Shown: positions 8,903 through 18,345 of the stretch, piece by piece
How positions within the stretch are numbered: the stretch's first letter is position 1
Layout of the letters: each line of letters opens with the position of its first letter
Assembly: GCF_002504165.1 (NCBI RefSeq)
Contig: NZ_CP021406.1
Coordinates: 62,001 to 126,000 of the forward strand
Source of the DNA: Pacificitalea manganoxidans
Lineage (GTDB): Bacteria; Pseudomonadota; Alphaproteobacteria; Rhodobacterales; Rhodobacteraceae
Direction: 5' to 3'
DNA: 64,000 nt
Made by a program: the position numbers and the translations under genes
The notes under the pieces: model-generated
Database searches by the model: none
The model's input: only the letters and a program-made list of their open reading frames with translations
Told to the model about the DNA's origin: nothing

Positions 8903-9087
8903 GCGGAACTGTCTTCCTTCCGGTAGACTTCGATGCGACCCCGGAACCTGCCTGCGCCTCCGTATCCGCCCCCTCGCGGCCGGTCCTGATCGAATTGCGG
9001 CTGAGAAATGGGCGGTGCCTGAGGTTTGACAGCAGCATGGATGGTGACGCGCTGACCCGGCTGATCCGGGCGGTGGAGGCGGCATGA
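8713..9087 (+). CDS. tnpA: IS66 TnpA accessory protein
   Basis: 124 residues. The N-terminal half is a homeodomain-like helix-turn-helix (RRRWSDDEKLEILSE, then ELTRSQIYGWRRDLKKKGLW) of the IS66/IS3 OrfA type, and the C-terminal half ends with a short ELRLRNGRCLRFD motif common in IS66 TnpA. GGAGGGGCC precedes the ATG. Its stop overlaps the tnpB start by four bases. In IS66 elements TnpA and TnpB are needed for transposition together with TnpC. Confidence 0.92.
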   Translation: MLGEVLGVERRRRWSDDEKLEILSEVGMGGATVTQVAQRHELTRSQIYGWRRDLKKKGLWSPDRGTVFLPVDFDATPEPACASVSAPSRPVLIELRLRNGRCLRFDSSMDGDALTRLIRAVEAA

Positions 9088-9431
9088 TCGGGCCCGGAAC
9101 AGGGGTGCGGGTCTATCTGGCCTGCGGCGTCACTGACATGAGGAAGGGCATCGCCGGCCTTTCCGCCATCGCACAGGATGTCCTGCATCAGAAGCCTGCA
9201 AGCGGCGCGGTCTTCGCGTTCCGAGGGCGCCGGGGCGATCGCCTGAAGCTGCTCTACTGGGATGGCCAAGGTTTCTGCCTCTACTACAAGGTGCTTGAGC
9301 GCGGCCGCTTTCCTTGGCCTGGTGCCGAGGGTGGCGCTGCCCGGCTCACCTCCGCGCAGCTGGCGATGCTCTGGGAAGGCATCGATTGGCGGCGTCCGGA
9401 TTGGGGCGCGCCGCCGGCCCGCGTCGGGTAG
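9084..9431 (+). CDS. tnpB: IS66 TnpB accessory protein
   Basis: 115 residues with the Orf2 family signature: [21 protein letters not shown] at the N-terminus, followed by [24 protein letters not shown] (described as motifs) and FPWP. It is the normal length. It overlaps tnpA by four bases and is followed by tnpC after about 60 bases. Confidence 0.95.
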   Translation: MIGPGTGVRVYLACGVTDMRKGIAGLSAIAQDVLHQKPASGAVFAFRGRRGDRLKLLYWDGQGFCLYYKVLERGRFPWPGAEGGAARLTSAQLAMLWEGIDWRRPDWGAPPARVG

Positions 9432-9493
9432 TTTGTCCTGCTCAAGGCCCTTGTTTCATTGGTCATTCCGAATGCCGCATGGTATCTGTCGGC

Positions 9494-11092
9494 ATGTCCG
9501 AAGGCGTCGACATTTTCTCCGATGACCCCGCCGTTCTGAAAGCGATGATTGCCGCGCTTCAGGCGGAGAATGCGCGCATGTCGGCCACACTCCAAGCCCA
9601 TGAACAGCTGGTTCAAGCCCTGCGCCTACGGATCGCCAGGCTTCAGAAACAGGCCTTCGGCAAGTCCTCGGAGAAGATCGAACGGGAGATCGCCCAACTC
9701 GAACTGGCGCTGGAAGACCTGCTGGTCGCGGCCGCCGAGCAGCGCAATGAGCCGGTCGACGAAGATGACGGGGAGCCTCTGGCCGCTGATCCCGGGACCG
9801 CCGAACTGCGCCCCCGTCGCAGGCCACGGGTGTCCCCCGCCACACTTCGCGAACGTCGCGAGCTCGACCCCGGCGCCTGCTGTCCCGATTGCGGCGGCGA
9901 CCTCCGCGTGGTCGGCGAGGATGTGAGCGAGTTGCTCGATATGGTCGCGGCGCAGATGAAGGTGATCCAGATCGCGCGGCTAAAGAAATCCTGCCGCCGG
10001 TGCGAGAAGATGGTGCAGCCTGCCGCCCCGAGCCGTCCGATCCCCGGCAGCATGGCCGGGCCCGGTCTGCTGGCGCATGTTCTGGTCTCCAAGTTCGATG
10101 ACCACCTGCCGCTCTATCGCCTGAACGAGATCTACGCCCGCATGGGTGCGGACGTGCCAGACAGCACGCTACTGGACTGGTGTGGCCGGGCCATGAAGGT
10201 GCTCGCGCCGATCATCGACCGGATCGAGGCCGAGGTCATGGCCGCGCCGATCCTGCACGCCGACGACACGCCGATCCGCGTCCTGGACCGGTCCCGCCGC
10301 GACCGTGGCTTGGGCAAGGGGGTCAAGCAGGGACGGATCTGGGCCTATGTCTCGGACCAGAGACCCTGGGCCGGCACGGCCCCGCCCGGCGTGGTCTACC
10401 GCTTCTCACCGGACCGTAAAGGCGAGCACCCCCGGCAGCACCTCCAAGGCAGTGGCGGCATCCTTCAAGCGGATGCCTATGCGGGCTTCGGCCAGCTCTA
10501 CGAGCGACGCGCGGACGGCAGCAGGCAGTTCCGCGAGGCCGCCTGTTGGGCACACCTGCGGCGCGACTTCCACGACGTCTGGGAGACCACGAAGTCCGAG
10601 ATCGCGCGGGAGGCACTCGACCGGATTGGGAAGCTTTACGACGTCGAGCGAGTGATCGCTGGCCAGTCCGCCGAAATGCGCAAGGCCGCGCGGCAGCGGC
10701 ATTCCAAACCCATGGTCGACACCTTCAAGGCGTGGGCCGAAGCCCAGTTGCTTCGTATTCCCGGCAAGGGCAACCTCGCCAAGGCGTTCCGCTACGGGCT
10801 GTCCCGCTGGCCGTCCTTCGAGCTGTTCCTCGAGGATGGACGCACCGGCATCGACAACAACCCCGCCGAGCGCGCCATGCGCCCAATCGGCATCGGAAGG
10901 AAGAACTGGCTCTTTGCCGGCTCGGACCGCGGCGGAGAAACCCTTGCCCGCGCCATGACACTCATCGAGACCGCGAAGATGAATGGGCTGGACCCGCAGG
11001 CTTGGCTCGCCGATCTGCTCGAGCGCATCCACGATCACAAGATCAATCGGCTCGGCGAACTGCTCCCGTGGAACTGGGCGCCCGACGCCTAA
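9494..11092 (+). CDS. tnpC: IS66 TnpC transposase
   Basis: About 532 residues. A coiled-coil-rich N-terminus ([27 protein letters not shown]) is followed by the zinc-finger Cys pairs CCPDCGGD and CRRCEKM, then the DDE domain with [36 protein letters not shown] and [26 protein letters not shown]. It ends [11 protein letters not shown], the usual tail. ATG 9494 gives a typical start; ATG 9479 is also in frame. The gene is intact. Confidence 0.95.
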   Translation: MSEGVDIFSDDPAVLKAMIAALQAENARMSATLQAHEQLVQALRLRIARLQKQAFGKSSEKIEREIAQLELALEDLLVAAAEQRNEPVDEDDGEPLAADPGTAELRPRRRPRVSPATLRERRELDPGACCPDCGGDLRVVGEDVSELLDMVAAQMKVIQIARLKKSCRRCEKMVQPAAPSRPIPGSMAGPGLLAHVLVSKFDDHLPLYRLNEIYARMGADVPDSTLLDWCGRAMKVLAPIIDRIEAEVMAAPILHADDTPIRVLDRSRRDRGLGKGVKQGRIWAYVSDQRPWAGTAPPGVVYRFSPDRKGEHPRQHLQGSGGILQADAYAGFGQLYERRADGSRQFREAACWAHLRRDFHDVWETTKSEIAREALDRIGKLYDVERVIAGQSAEMRKAARQRHSKPMVDTFKAWAEAQLLRIPGKGNLAKAFRYGLSRWPSFELFLEDGRTGIDNNPAERAMRPIGIGRKNWLFAGSDRGGETLARAMTLIETAKMNGLDPQAWLADLLERIHDHKINRLGELLPWNWAPDA

Positions 11093-11153
11093 ACCGCGGT
11101 ATCAATCGGGCGGTTACGTTCTGGCTCCGGAAAGATCTTTGCTTTGAAGCCGC

Positions 11154-12488
11154 TCATAGGTCGAAGCTACCTTGTTCATCCGAGCTGGATGGGTTTCTAG
11201 ATTTTTGCGCTTTCGCACCCCAGACATCCTCGGGAACGCTCTTTGGCAGTTCGATGAAAGGCGGGTCGCCAAACTTGATGACGCGATCTATCTTGATGTC
11301 AGGCGCCAGCAATCCGCCGGTATCTTCAAATTCCATACCTGAAAGCAATCGATGCCACATGATAACCTGGCCTCGAACAGTGCTGTTTGTGTCGAGACGT
11401 TTCTTCCCGGACAACAATGTGTCCGGGTAGTTGAGAGCTCGTTCTCCATCGGAAGTGAAGTAGTAGGATGGGCTGATGATCAAGTACCATTGATCCGCCA
11501 AACGCTCAAACCGTGGATGGAATGAATGGTGCCGCACATAGTCGATGGGCCCCGCCCCTTTCGACTTCTGATAGACACTGACAACGTCGGCCTGCGTCTT
11601 CTGTTTGGCACCAAGATAGCGGAACTTGCGCCCGACGCCTCCAGGCGCTGGCAAGAAGTAGAACTGCTTTTTCTTTCCGTCCCACCCGAGCAAATCGCGA
11701 AAGTCATGCGCCAAGGTATGCCGTAACAGACCCGCAAATTTATACTGCTGATCCACCGCGTCGTGTTTGGCCAGAAAGTCGGTTTCGATCTTTTCTACCT
11801 GATCCCTCTCGACTAGATCGCGCACGGGCGTGGTTAGCGGATCGCAGAATGTCCAAAGCGATGTTTCATCGATCATCCAATCGTATCGCTGACCTTTCCG
11901 GACCTTGTTCATCCGGGCGAGGGCTTTCTGCGTGGAGAGCTGGGTCTGCGCGACGAAGATCTCGTCGGGAAGCTGCAAAGGCACCATATTGATAATCGCT
12001 TCTTCCCCTCCCCCAAGTGGAGGGACGTAGTATCCGTGCCCTTGCTTGGCGACCGTGAGCGCGGCGAGGCGATCCTTCGCGCGCCCGTCCAAAACGTCTC
12101 GTTCCTTGTCGAAGTGCAAAATGCGTTCGGCCTCGCCGACGAGGTTTTCGAGTGACTTCCAAAAGAACGTGTCATCCGAAAGCCTGTAGAGAACCAGTAT
12201 CACGGGAAGGTTGGAGCCGCGCCAGTAGTCGAAATCCTTTGCGCGAACTCGATAGGTGAATGCGGAATCCGTCTCACCCGCATAGGTGCCACTCTCAGTA
12301 GCCTTGACCTGAACGGCGATCATTTTGGCAGTCGGCTGATCATCGTCCATCACCTCAGCGATGCCGTCTATCCCTGCTTCCAGCCGTGACCTCCCATCGA
12401 ATTGGAATCCAATTCGTAAGAATTGAAGGTTAGCTGCCTTCTCCCCGATTTCGCCCATTCGCCGGCTGGTTGTAATTTTCTTATTCAC
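11154..12488 (-). CDS. DUF4365-like nuclease-fold protein, candidate defence gene
   Basis: About 444 residues. The N-terminal 150 residues resemble DUF4365: GEIGEKAANLQFL, then GIDGIAEV and IAVQVKATESG, the D...QVK spacing of PD-(D/E)XK nuclease folds, followed by DYWRGSNLPVILVLYR. The C-terminal 280 residues are unfamiliar to me, with a long basic region and a DYVRHHSFHPRFERL stretch. The GTG at 12488 gives the family-like start NKKITTSRR; a much longer version from 12677 is open but less likely. The gene starts about 190 bases after the coupling-protein gene and points, across the IS66 element, at the truncated OLD-like ATPase. I infer a two-gene nuclease/ATPase defence unit broken by IS elements. 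Confidence 0.6.
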   Translation of the reverse strand: MNKKITTSRRMGEIGEKAANLQFLRIGFQFDGRSRLEAGIDGIAEVMDDDQPTAKMIAVQVKATESGTYAGETDSAFTYRVRAKDFDYWRGSNLPVILVLYRLSDDTFFWKSLENLVGEAERILHFDKERDVLDGRAKDRLAALTVAKQGHGYYVPPLGGGEEAIINMVPLQLPDEIFVAQTQLSTQKALARMNKVRKGQRYDWMIDETSLWTFCDPLTTPVRDLVERDQVEKIETDFLAKHDAVDQQYKFAGLLRHTLAHDFRDLLGWDGKKKQFYFLPAPGGVGRKFRYLGAKQKTQADVVSVYQKSKGAGPIDYVRHHSFHPRFERLADQWYLIISPSYYFTSDGERALNYPDTLLSGKKRLDTNSTVRGQVIMWHRLLSGMEFEDTGGLLAPDIKIDRVIKFGDPPFIELPKSVPEDVWGAKAQKSRNPSSSDEQGSFDL

Positions 12489-12678
12489 ATCTCGATCCCC
12501 GAAAACAGGCTGTTCGAGATGTAACACTTTATCTGGCGCAACATAAGGGAGGAGCAACAAGATATGGAAACTGCCCTTGCGAAAGGTCAAGCCTGATAGA
12601 GCGAACTCTAAATCACCCAGAACGCGACTGACAACCATCACTTGATACGCCAACTTCTGGATGCAACAACCCATCAAG

Positions 12679-14676
12679 TTAGAACCCCTGTTTCAGGGCC
12701 TTCTCCAGATCACCCAAATCATTTACTGCCGTTTGTACCTGCTCGTCGCCGGCATCTTCCACTGAACCAAGAGCTGCCACCTCCCCTACAAAATCCATCT
12801 CCATCTGCCTCTGCGCTTCTACAACAACCGCCTGCACCACGACCGCCGACTTCTTCGGTGTGCCGTCGGTTCGCGCCAGCGGTTGTTCCGCCTTAGCCCG
12901 CGCCTGCTCCGAGCCAAGCACGGCCGTTTCGTTCTGGCCTCCACCCATCGACGGCGGAGTCATCGGCATGGCCCGCACACTTAACGGCAGCGTGCCCTGC
13001 GACCCACCTCCCCCTGGCTCCGGAAACGGCAACTCCCCCGTTTGCGCCGCGTGGATCGCCTTGAACAGCCGATCGTCAAAATATTGGATCCGCTTTGCAC
13101 GGACCGGCATCTGGGCATCGATGACCATGACGATCTCATCGAGCGGTAGGCGGCGCGCCTCATCTTCAGGTAACAACGAACTTTCTTCGGTCCGTGTGGA
13201 TTGGCTGCGCCCTTCAAAGGGGTTTTTGCCGATGGACTGGGAGCGCGTGATGACGGTCTTCGTGGTCTTGCCAACCGCCTTGCTCAGCTCCTCGACGGTT
13301 TTTTCATCCGAGGGCGTGAGATAGAGTTTCACGCCGGCGTTGCCCTGCAGGGCGCGGCGAGTGTTCTCGCCGTAGATTTCATCGAGGGCGGGGATGGTTT
13401 GGGTGACCACGGCAAGGTGGCCGCGATAGGTGCGCAGGGTCTCGATGCTCTCGACCACGATGGGCATCTTGCCGAGGCGATTGAACTCGTCGAGCATGAT
13501 CATCACTGGCCACGGCTCATCCGGTCCGGGATCTTTTTCCTGCATGGCCGAGAGAAGATCGGAGAAAAACAGCCGGATCAGGGGTGCGAGCGGCTTCACC
13601 ATGAGGGGCTGGACGACGAGATAGACCGAAAAGGGTTTCTTGCGGATCGTCCGGAAATCAAAGTCCGACACGGCCGTCGCCTCATCGATGGCCGGGTTTT
13701 GCCATTGATCGAGCCCCGAGGTCATCAGGAGCGAGACATAGGAGGTCAGCGTATCGTTGTTGGTCGAGGCCAGCCGGGTGAAGATCAGCTTGGCGGCCCT
13801 GTTGTCCACCTCGTGGCCCCGCGCGAAATACTCCTTCTGCTTGTTCCCGCCCGACGCCGCGATGCGGTAAATCTCGCCCAAGGTGGGGCGCTTGCGCTGG
13901 AAGGCCAGCAGCCCTGCCGCCACGAAGAGATCGATCCCGCCTTTAAGCAGGCCCTGCACCCGGTCGTTGTCGCTCTGCAGGAAGAGCGTCGCCAGGAGCT
14001 GCAATTCCATCTGCTGGCGCGCGGGATCTTTCAGCTCGAAGATGCGCAGGAGCGGGTTGTAACGATGCGTGCGCTTGCCCTCCCAATCGGTGGGGGCAAA
14101 GCGATAGACCTTGTCGCCTTGGGCTGCGCGGTGGCGGGCCGTTGCCTCGAAACACTCGCCCTTCACATCGAGCGTCACGGCGGAGCCTTGCCAGGTCAGC
14201 AGGTTCGGAATGACAAAGCCCGTGGTCTTGCCGCGGCCCGTGGGGGCCACGATCAGCGCATGGGGGAAGACCTTGGAGCAGATGTAGTTGGCGCGGGAGC
14301 CCGGCGGCCCCAGCTTGCCGAGGATGAACCCGGTGCCCGGCGCCCCGAAGAAGCCATTGGCCTTCATCTCGCGCGCGGTCTGCCAATGGGTCTGGCCAAA
14401 CCGTGTCAGGGCGGACCCTGAGAGGGCGAGGCTCAGCATCAGCCCGGCGGCGGCGAAGCTGCCGATGATCAAGTGAATAAGTTGCGCGTCCTCCGGGCGG
14501 CGATTGAGGATCGCCATGTAGTTCTGCGCGATATAGGCAAAGTCGATCTCGGCGCCGAAGCCGAGATCCTGGTAGGTCAGCACCGCCGAAGCGATCGTAT
14601 AGCCCATGGCACCGGTCACCAGCGTTACCAACAAGACACCGGTCGCGATCCGCGCCTTTCCCATGGCGGCGCTCAA
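12679..14676 (-). CDS. virD4: VirD4/TraG-type conjugative coupling protein
   Basis: 665 residues. Two N-terminal membrane helices (about residues 8-30 and 65-90) are followed by the ATPase core: Walker A APTGRGKTTG near residue 143, Walker B VMIMLDEFNRLG near residue 395 and QTIPALDEIYG. The family delivers the relaxase-DNA complex to the type IV secretion channel at the inner membrane. The C-terminal tail (from about residue 560) is Gly/Pro/Gln-rich and probably disordered. The start overlaps the relaxase stop (ATGA), so relaxase and coupling protein form one operon with mobC. Confidence 0.93.
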   Translation of the reverse strand: MSAAMGKARIATGVLLVTLVTGAMGYTIASAVLTYQDLGFGAEIDFAYIAQNYMAILNRRPEDAQLIHLIIGSFAAAGLMLSLALSGSALTRFGQTHWQTAREMKANGFFGAPGTGFILGKLGPPGSRANYICSKVFPHALIVAPTGRGKTTGFVIPNLLTWQGSAVTLDVKGECFEATARHRAAQGDKVYRFAPTDWEGKRTHRYNPLLRIFELKDPARQQMELQLLATLFLQSDNDRVQGLLKGGIDLFVAAGLLAFQRKRPTLGEIYRIAASGGNKQKEYFARGHEVDNRAAKLIFTRLASTNNDTLTSYVSLLMTSGLDQWQNPAIDEATAVSDFDFRTIRKKPFSVYLVVQPLMVKPLAPLIRLFFSDLLSAMQEKDPGPDEPWPVMIMLDEFNRLGKMPIVVESIETLRTYRGHLAVVTQTIPALDEIYGENTRRALQGNAGVKLYLTPSDEKTVEELSKAVGKTTKTVITRSQSIGKNPFEGRSQSTRTEESSLLPEDEARRLPLDEIVMVIDAQMPVRAKRIQYFDDRLFKAIHAAQTGELPFPEPGGGGSQGTLPLSVRAMPMTPPSMGGGQNETAVLGSEQARAKAEQPLARTDGTPKKSAVVVQAVVVEAQRQMEMDFVGEVAALGSVEDAGDEQVQTAVNDLGDLEKALKQGF

Positions 14677-17012
14677 TGGACGTGACCCCGCTCGGTCTCG
14701 CCATCCACGTCTGTGGTGCGGTGTTTTTCGTATTCGGTGTCGGCAAGATCATCGACCACCTGGCGCAAGGCCTCCGTGTTGGCCGTTGCTGCATCCGATT
14801 GCAGGTAGACCTTGGCGACATAAAGCCGGTCGAGGCGGTCCTCGAGAACCTTGTCCAGCGCATCGGCATCGCCGGATGTGAGCCGCTCGAGTTGACGGTC
14901 ATCCAGCGCCCGCGCGATCTCGTCGCGGAAGGCGTCCCGCTCCGCCTCGGTCTCGAAGGGCGCGGACAACTCCCCCGCCCGCTCATGGTCCAGGACACGC
15001 GCAATCTCGTCTGCAAGGCGGTCGGCACGGTCAGACTGCGAAGCAGTTTCACCGCGGGCTGCGAGGAGTGCGTCGCGCGTGCCAAACCCAAGCCCGTCGC
15101 GCATCTCGTTTTCGCGGCGGACCTGATTGATGACCTCCGTGTCGCGTATCTCGACGACGGCCGCATAGGTCGCGCCGAGCCCGCGGGCGAGGTGGGACGG
15201 GATGTCCGGATAGCGCGCTCGTAAGTCATCCGTGACAGCATCTGCAACGGGCGTGCGGAGGTCGCGTCCCTCCATGATGCGGTCGACCTCGCTGGTGATC
15301 TCGCTGGCGCGGGCCACATCGGTGATGGTCTCCCTGTAGGGCTCAGACCGGTCGATCACATCGCCGGGGCGTGCGAGCAGATCCGGGTGTGCCTCGAGAT
15401 ACGCGCGCTGCTCCGTCTCGATCCGGCGCTCCGCCCTTGAGACAACCTCCCAGTCCCGGTCCTCGATCTGCTGCGCGGTCAGGCCCTCTGCGCGCATCTC
15501 CTGACGGATTGTCCCTTCCATCGCCCGCACCGCGCCCTCATGATAATGGAACTGCTCGCTGATCGGTTCCGCTTCCATGACGCCATCCCGGCGCAGCACG
15601 TTTTCCCGTTCCAAGAGCGTGCCGAGCGCGACATGCACATCGTTGAGACTGTCTCGCGCCTGTTCCAGATCGGCGCGGCGCTCGAGGTTCAGGTTCCGCG
15701 CCTCGGCCACTTTGGAGAGATCATTGGCGATCCATTGATGTTCGAGCGCTGCATTTGACGCGCCCGTCTCGATCCGGGCCACCACTTCCGATGTGCTGAT
15801 CCCTGTGCCCCGTAGTGCCGCGTCAATGCGCGATCTCAGGTCGGGCTCGGCCAGTCGCTCGCGCTGGCTGGCGTCGATATTGGCTTCGGAATAGATCCCG
15901 CCCTCCGAGGGGGTCTCTGACAGCGTGGATGATCGCAGCCCCAAGGGCTGCATGTGCTGGACCTGCGTCTGGATCTCGATGAGGCGCTTTTCCAGCATGG
16001 GACGTTCCGCGTCAGACTTCTCGGCGATCATGCCCTGCACTCGCGCGAGCTTTTCCGCATAGAGGCTTCTGAGATCCTCGAAGCTTTGATCCTCAGCCAT
16101 ATACACATCTCCTGTTCGGTCCATCTGTCCGCCATGCGCCAGCACCTCGCCCGCGCGGAAGAGTGCCGCGGCAATATTCTCGCGGGCTTCACGCGAAGCC
16201 TCCGCGGCAAGCGAATGGTAGACGGTTCTGGTGTTGGCGATCTCCGCCAGCGTCCGGGTCAAGTCGGCCCCCACACGTTCGCGCTCGCGGGGCGCGCGAC
16301 CCTCTTCTTTCGCGGCGTAGATCTCGCTGGTCCGGGCCGGGTAATGCACGACGCCGCGCTCCACCCGCCGCGTGGCTTCCAGCCGCACGCCGTACTTCAC
16401 GGCCTCCTCGACCATGGCGAGCCGGAAGTCGTCATAGTTGAAGCGATGGTTGCGCCCCAGAAAGAAGAACTCGCCTTCCTGCGAGCGACGGTTCAGCACC
16501 AGATGCGCATGCGGGTGATCGCGGTCTTCATGCACTGCGATGATGTAGTCGAAATGCCCCTCGTCGGTCTGGAAAAACCGCTCCGCCACATCAGTCGCGA
16601 TGTCGCGCACATCCTCCCCGCGCGTGCCGATGGGGAAGGACATGAGCATGTGGGTGGTCTGCCCAAGCTTGGGCTTGAAGCCCGCATCCCACCGCTTGGC
16701 AAAGCGCTCGGTCAGATCCTTGATGTCACCCGCCTCGAGCTTCGTCTTGCCATCCAAGAACCCGCTACTGTCCACGATATGGGTGGACTTGGTGGTGAGG
16801 TAATCGAGCTGGTTTGCGAGCTGCGATTTGGTATGCGTTCCCCCGCCCCGGATCGCCTTGAAGACCGCTGGCCGGTGGCCTGCTGCCGCGCGCACAAGCT
16901 GGGTCTGCTTGGCCACGTGCAGCCCCTGCATTGAGCCCCGGACGCGGCTCCAGCCATCCCGAAACACCTCGCCCGTGACGGCATGGACGGCATCATTCAG
17001 CTGCATGCGCAA
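14673..17012 (-). CDS. VirD2-type relaxase
   Basis: 779 residues. The first 270 form the relaxase domain: LDYLTTKS carries the likely nicking tyrosine, HMLMSFPIG follows, and HEDRDHPHAHLVLNRR holds the HxH metal-binding motif. The remaining 500 residues are long helical, charged and probably coiled coil, as in the large VirD2-like relaxases of Rhodobacterales plasmids. It nicks oriT and is transferred with the strand. The start lies inside the end of mobC (20-base overlap) and the stop overlaps the coupling-protein start. The VirB channel genes are not in this window. Confidence 0.9.
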   Translation of the reverse strand: MRMQLNDAVHAVTGEVFRDGWSRVRGSMQGLHVAKQTQLVRAAAGHRPAVFKAIRGGGTHTKSQLANQLDYLTTKSTHIVDSSGFLDGKTKLEAGDIKDLTERFAKRWDAGFKPKLGQTTHMLMSFPIGTRGEDVRDIATDVAERFFQTDEGHFDYIIAVHEDRDHPHAHLVLNRRSQEGEFFFLGRNHRFNYDDFRLAMVEEAVKYGVRLEATRRVERGVVHYPARTSEIYAAKEEGRAPRERERVGADLTRTLAEIANTRTVYHSLAAEASREARENIAAALFRAGEVLAHGGQMDRTGDVYMAEDQSFEDLRSLYAEKLARVQGMIAEKSDAERPMLEKRLIEIQTQVQHMQPLGLRSSTLSETPSEGGIYSEANIDASQRERLAEPDLRSRIDAALRGTGISTSEVVARIETGASNAALEHQWIANDLSKVAEARNLNLERRADLEQARDSLNDVHVALGTLLERENVLRRDGVMEAEPISEQFHYHEGAVRAMEGTIRQEMRAEGLTAQQIEDRDWEVVSRAERRIETEQRAYLEAHPDLLARPGDVIDRSEPYRETITDVARASEITSEVDRIMEGRDLRTPVADAVTDDLRARYPDIPSHLARGLGATYAAVVEIRDTEVINQVRRENEMRDGLGFGTRDALLAARGETASQSDRADRLADEIARVLDHERAGELSAPFETEAERDAFRDEIARALDDRQLERLTSGDADALDKVLEDRLDRLYVAKVYLQSDAATANTEALRQVVDDLADTEYEKHRTTDVDGETERGHVH

Positions 17013-17574
17013 ACTCCCTCAGCGCGGCCGTGGCCTGCAGCTGCATCGCATCCCGACGGCGGCGCAGGAGCAGGTCGATCTCGTCAGCGGAATCCAGGAT
17101 GAACCGCGCCAGCCCGCGCATCTGTGCGAGGCGCAATTCGGTGAACTCCGAGCCGGCCCCCTGCCCTTGCCGATTGGCCTGCGTCATCTGTTTGGCGATC
17201 TGCGCGACCCCATTGCCGACCTCGTGCAGCGAGGCGCGGTAGCGCGCCATCTCAGCTGCCATCTGCGCGTCCGGAACGAACACCCCGCCTGCCGCCTGAA
17301 TGAGCCGCCGCAGCCCCTCGGCCCGGCTTTCGATCCCCGCCTTCGCCAGCACCGCGTCGAGCGCCTCAAGCTCCGCAGCCGTGACCTTCACACTGACCGC
17401 TGAGACCGGAATTGCGGCATCCGTCTGGCGCTCGGCATCGGCTTTCAAGACGTAGCGCACGGCGCGCGATGTAACACCGAACCGCGCAGCCAGCTCGGAC
17501 GTCGACACACCCTCCGCGGCCTCGCGGACGATCTGCATCTTCTCGATCTCTGTCAGGCGTTTTGTTCGGGACAT
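16993..17574 (-). CDS. mobC: MobC-type relaxosome accessory protein
   Basis: 193 residues. The N-terminal 50 residues carry a Hin/MarR-like helix-turn-helix (GVSTSELAARFGVTSRAVRYVLK), followed by a MobC-like helical part (SVKVTAAELEALDAVLAKAGI, LRRLIQAAGG, GNGVAQIAKQMTQANRQGQ). MobC proteins bind next to nic and help the relaxase melt oriT. I used ATG 17574 (SRTKRLTEIEKMQIV); an in-frame ATG at 17604 adds ten residues. First gene of the transfer operon. Confidence 0.85.
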   Translation of the reverse strand: MSRTKRLTEIEKMQIVREAAEGVSTSELAARFGVTSRAVRYVLKADAERQTDAAIPVSAVSVKVTAAELEALDAVLAKAGIESRAEGLRRLIQAAGGVFVPDAQMAAEMARYRASLHEVGNGVAQIAKQMTQANRQGQGAGSEFTELRLAQMRGLARFILDSADEIDLLLRRRRDAMQLQATAALREFAHAAE

Positions 17575-17798
17575 GCGGAAGAAAGACCCCCTATTTCCTG
17601 CCACCTTCCACCAAGGCCGCCCCTACCTTACGATAATATACCGTGATGTCAATTATATACTTACGTTGCATTCAGTCTCAGGCAGCCTTGGTGTCCGCTT
17701 CACGCCGCGGCCCGCAGGGACGCGGCTCTGCCGCCCTCACCACCGGGCGACCCACCTGTCCTAGGGGTCCCGTCCACCAGCCCCGCCCGAGGGTCTGG

Positions 17799-17818
17799 CC
17801 GAACACGCTTGTGTTCGG
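17799..17818. repeat. Perfect stem-loop, 8-bp arms
   Basis: CCGAACAC and GTGTTCGG separated by GCTT. Confidence 0.75.
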
Positions 17819-17880
17819 ACGGAACCGCGGGCGGGCGCAAACCCCACCGACAGGGCGGATAGGCAGGGTCAAGGAGGGCC

Positions 17881-17900
17881 AGATTTGGGTCCCCAAATCT
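17881..17900. repeat. Perfect stem-loop, 8-bp arms
   Basis: AGATTTGG and CCAAATCT separated by GTCC. Confidence 0.75.
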
Positions 17901-17906
17901 CTGCCG

Positions 17907-17940
17907 CAAAAACCGGGAGGCCAAGGCCTGCCGGTTTTTG
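17907..17940. repeat. Stem-loop, 10-bp arms with nested inner stem
   Basis: CAAAAACCGG at 17907-17916 pairs with CCGGTTTTTG at 17931-17940; the spacer contains AGGCC-AA-GGCCT, so the stem can extend. The T-run makes it terminator-like on the plus strand and A-run on the other. Confidence 0.75.
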
Positions 17941-18091
17941 TGGATGGCCCCCTTGAGGCTGACTGGCCGGTCTGTCGCGGCCTGATCATTCCGGGCGGCG
18001 ATCGTCCTTTGAGCGCGCGGCTACCGGCACCAAGAGGAGGTCGCTGTAGGCGATCACCCGCGCCGGTGACGGCATACCTGGAACAGGGATC

Positions 18092-18122
18092 GGGCCGCCC
18101 CAAGATCGTCCTGGGGCGGCCC
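18092..18122. repeat. Perfect stem-loop, 11-bp arms
   Basis: GGGCCGCCCCA and TGGGGCGGCCC separated by nine bases, just beyond the stop of the minus-strand gene at 18139. It may act as its terminator, though no T-run follows. Confidence 0.75.
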
Positions 18123-18138
18123 ATCCTCGTCAGAGGAC

Positions 18139-18345
18139 TTAGTCCTGGGGATCTTTAGCGCTCGGAGGGAACATCACCAGCTCCGAGACCGCGACCGGGA
18201 AGTCGAGCTTGAGGCTGAAGAACTCCGATCCATCCCCGTTGCGGGTGTTGCGGAACATCGCGCCCACGCGCTGAAAACGGGTGCGCTCCTGGCCATCGGT
18301 ATCGGTGAACTTGACGGGGACGGTGGCGACGTAGTGGTTGGTCAT
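18139..18345 (-). CDS. Small conserved hypothetical protein
   Basis: 68 residues, acidic C-terminus, no recognised domain. The TVPVKFTDTDGQERTRFQRVG segment looks like a small beta-rich single-stranded-DNA or DUF736-like fold, but I cannot assign it. AAGGAG lies nine bases before the ATG, which supports expression. Third-position GC bias fits the neighbours. It is the first gene on the far side of the presumed oriT region. Confidence 0.65.
   Translation of the reverse strand: MTNHYVATVPVKFTDTDGQERTRFQRVGAMFRNTRNGDGSEFFSLKLDFPVAVSELVMFPPSAKDPQD

Larger units (their letters stand above)
8327..11117 (+). mobile_element. IS66-family element with duplicated left end
   Basis: Terminal inverted repeats start GTAACCGCCCGATTGA at 8327 and, inverted, end ATCAATCGGGCGGTTAC at 11117. 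It carries tnpA, tnpB and tnpC in order. The left 288 bases occur twice in tandem (8327-8614 and 8615-8902), so a second left end begins at 8615. The bases outside the ends (GGAACATA and GTTCTGGC) do not form the 8-bp duplication expected of IS66. It separates the OLD-like and DUF4365 genes. Confidence 0.9.
17575..18138. other. Hairpin-rich intergenic region, probable oriT area
   Basis: No convincing gene. The AT-rich part at 17625-17680, directly upstream of mobC, is the natural place for the mob promoter and oriT. The rest to 18125 is GC-rich and holds four perfect stem-loops (listed separately). Placement of oriT is inference from gene order only. Confidence 0.45.

Noticed and set aside
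13201-14421. 406-codon plus-strand open frame
   Set aside because: Antisense to the coupling-protein ATPase core, which is unmistakable.
17678-18124. 148-codon minus-strand frame over the hairpin array
   Set aside because: Perfect stem-loops across it and lack of a ribosome site make it a non-coding region.
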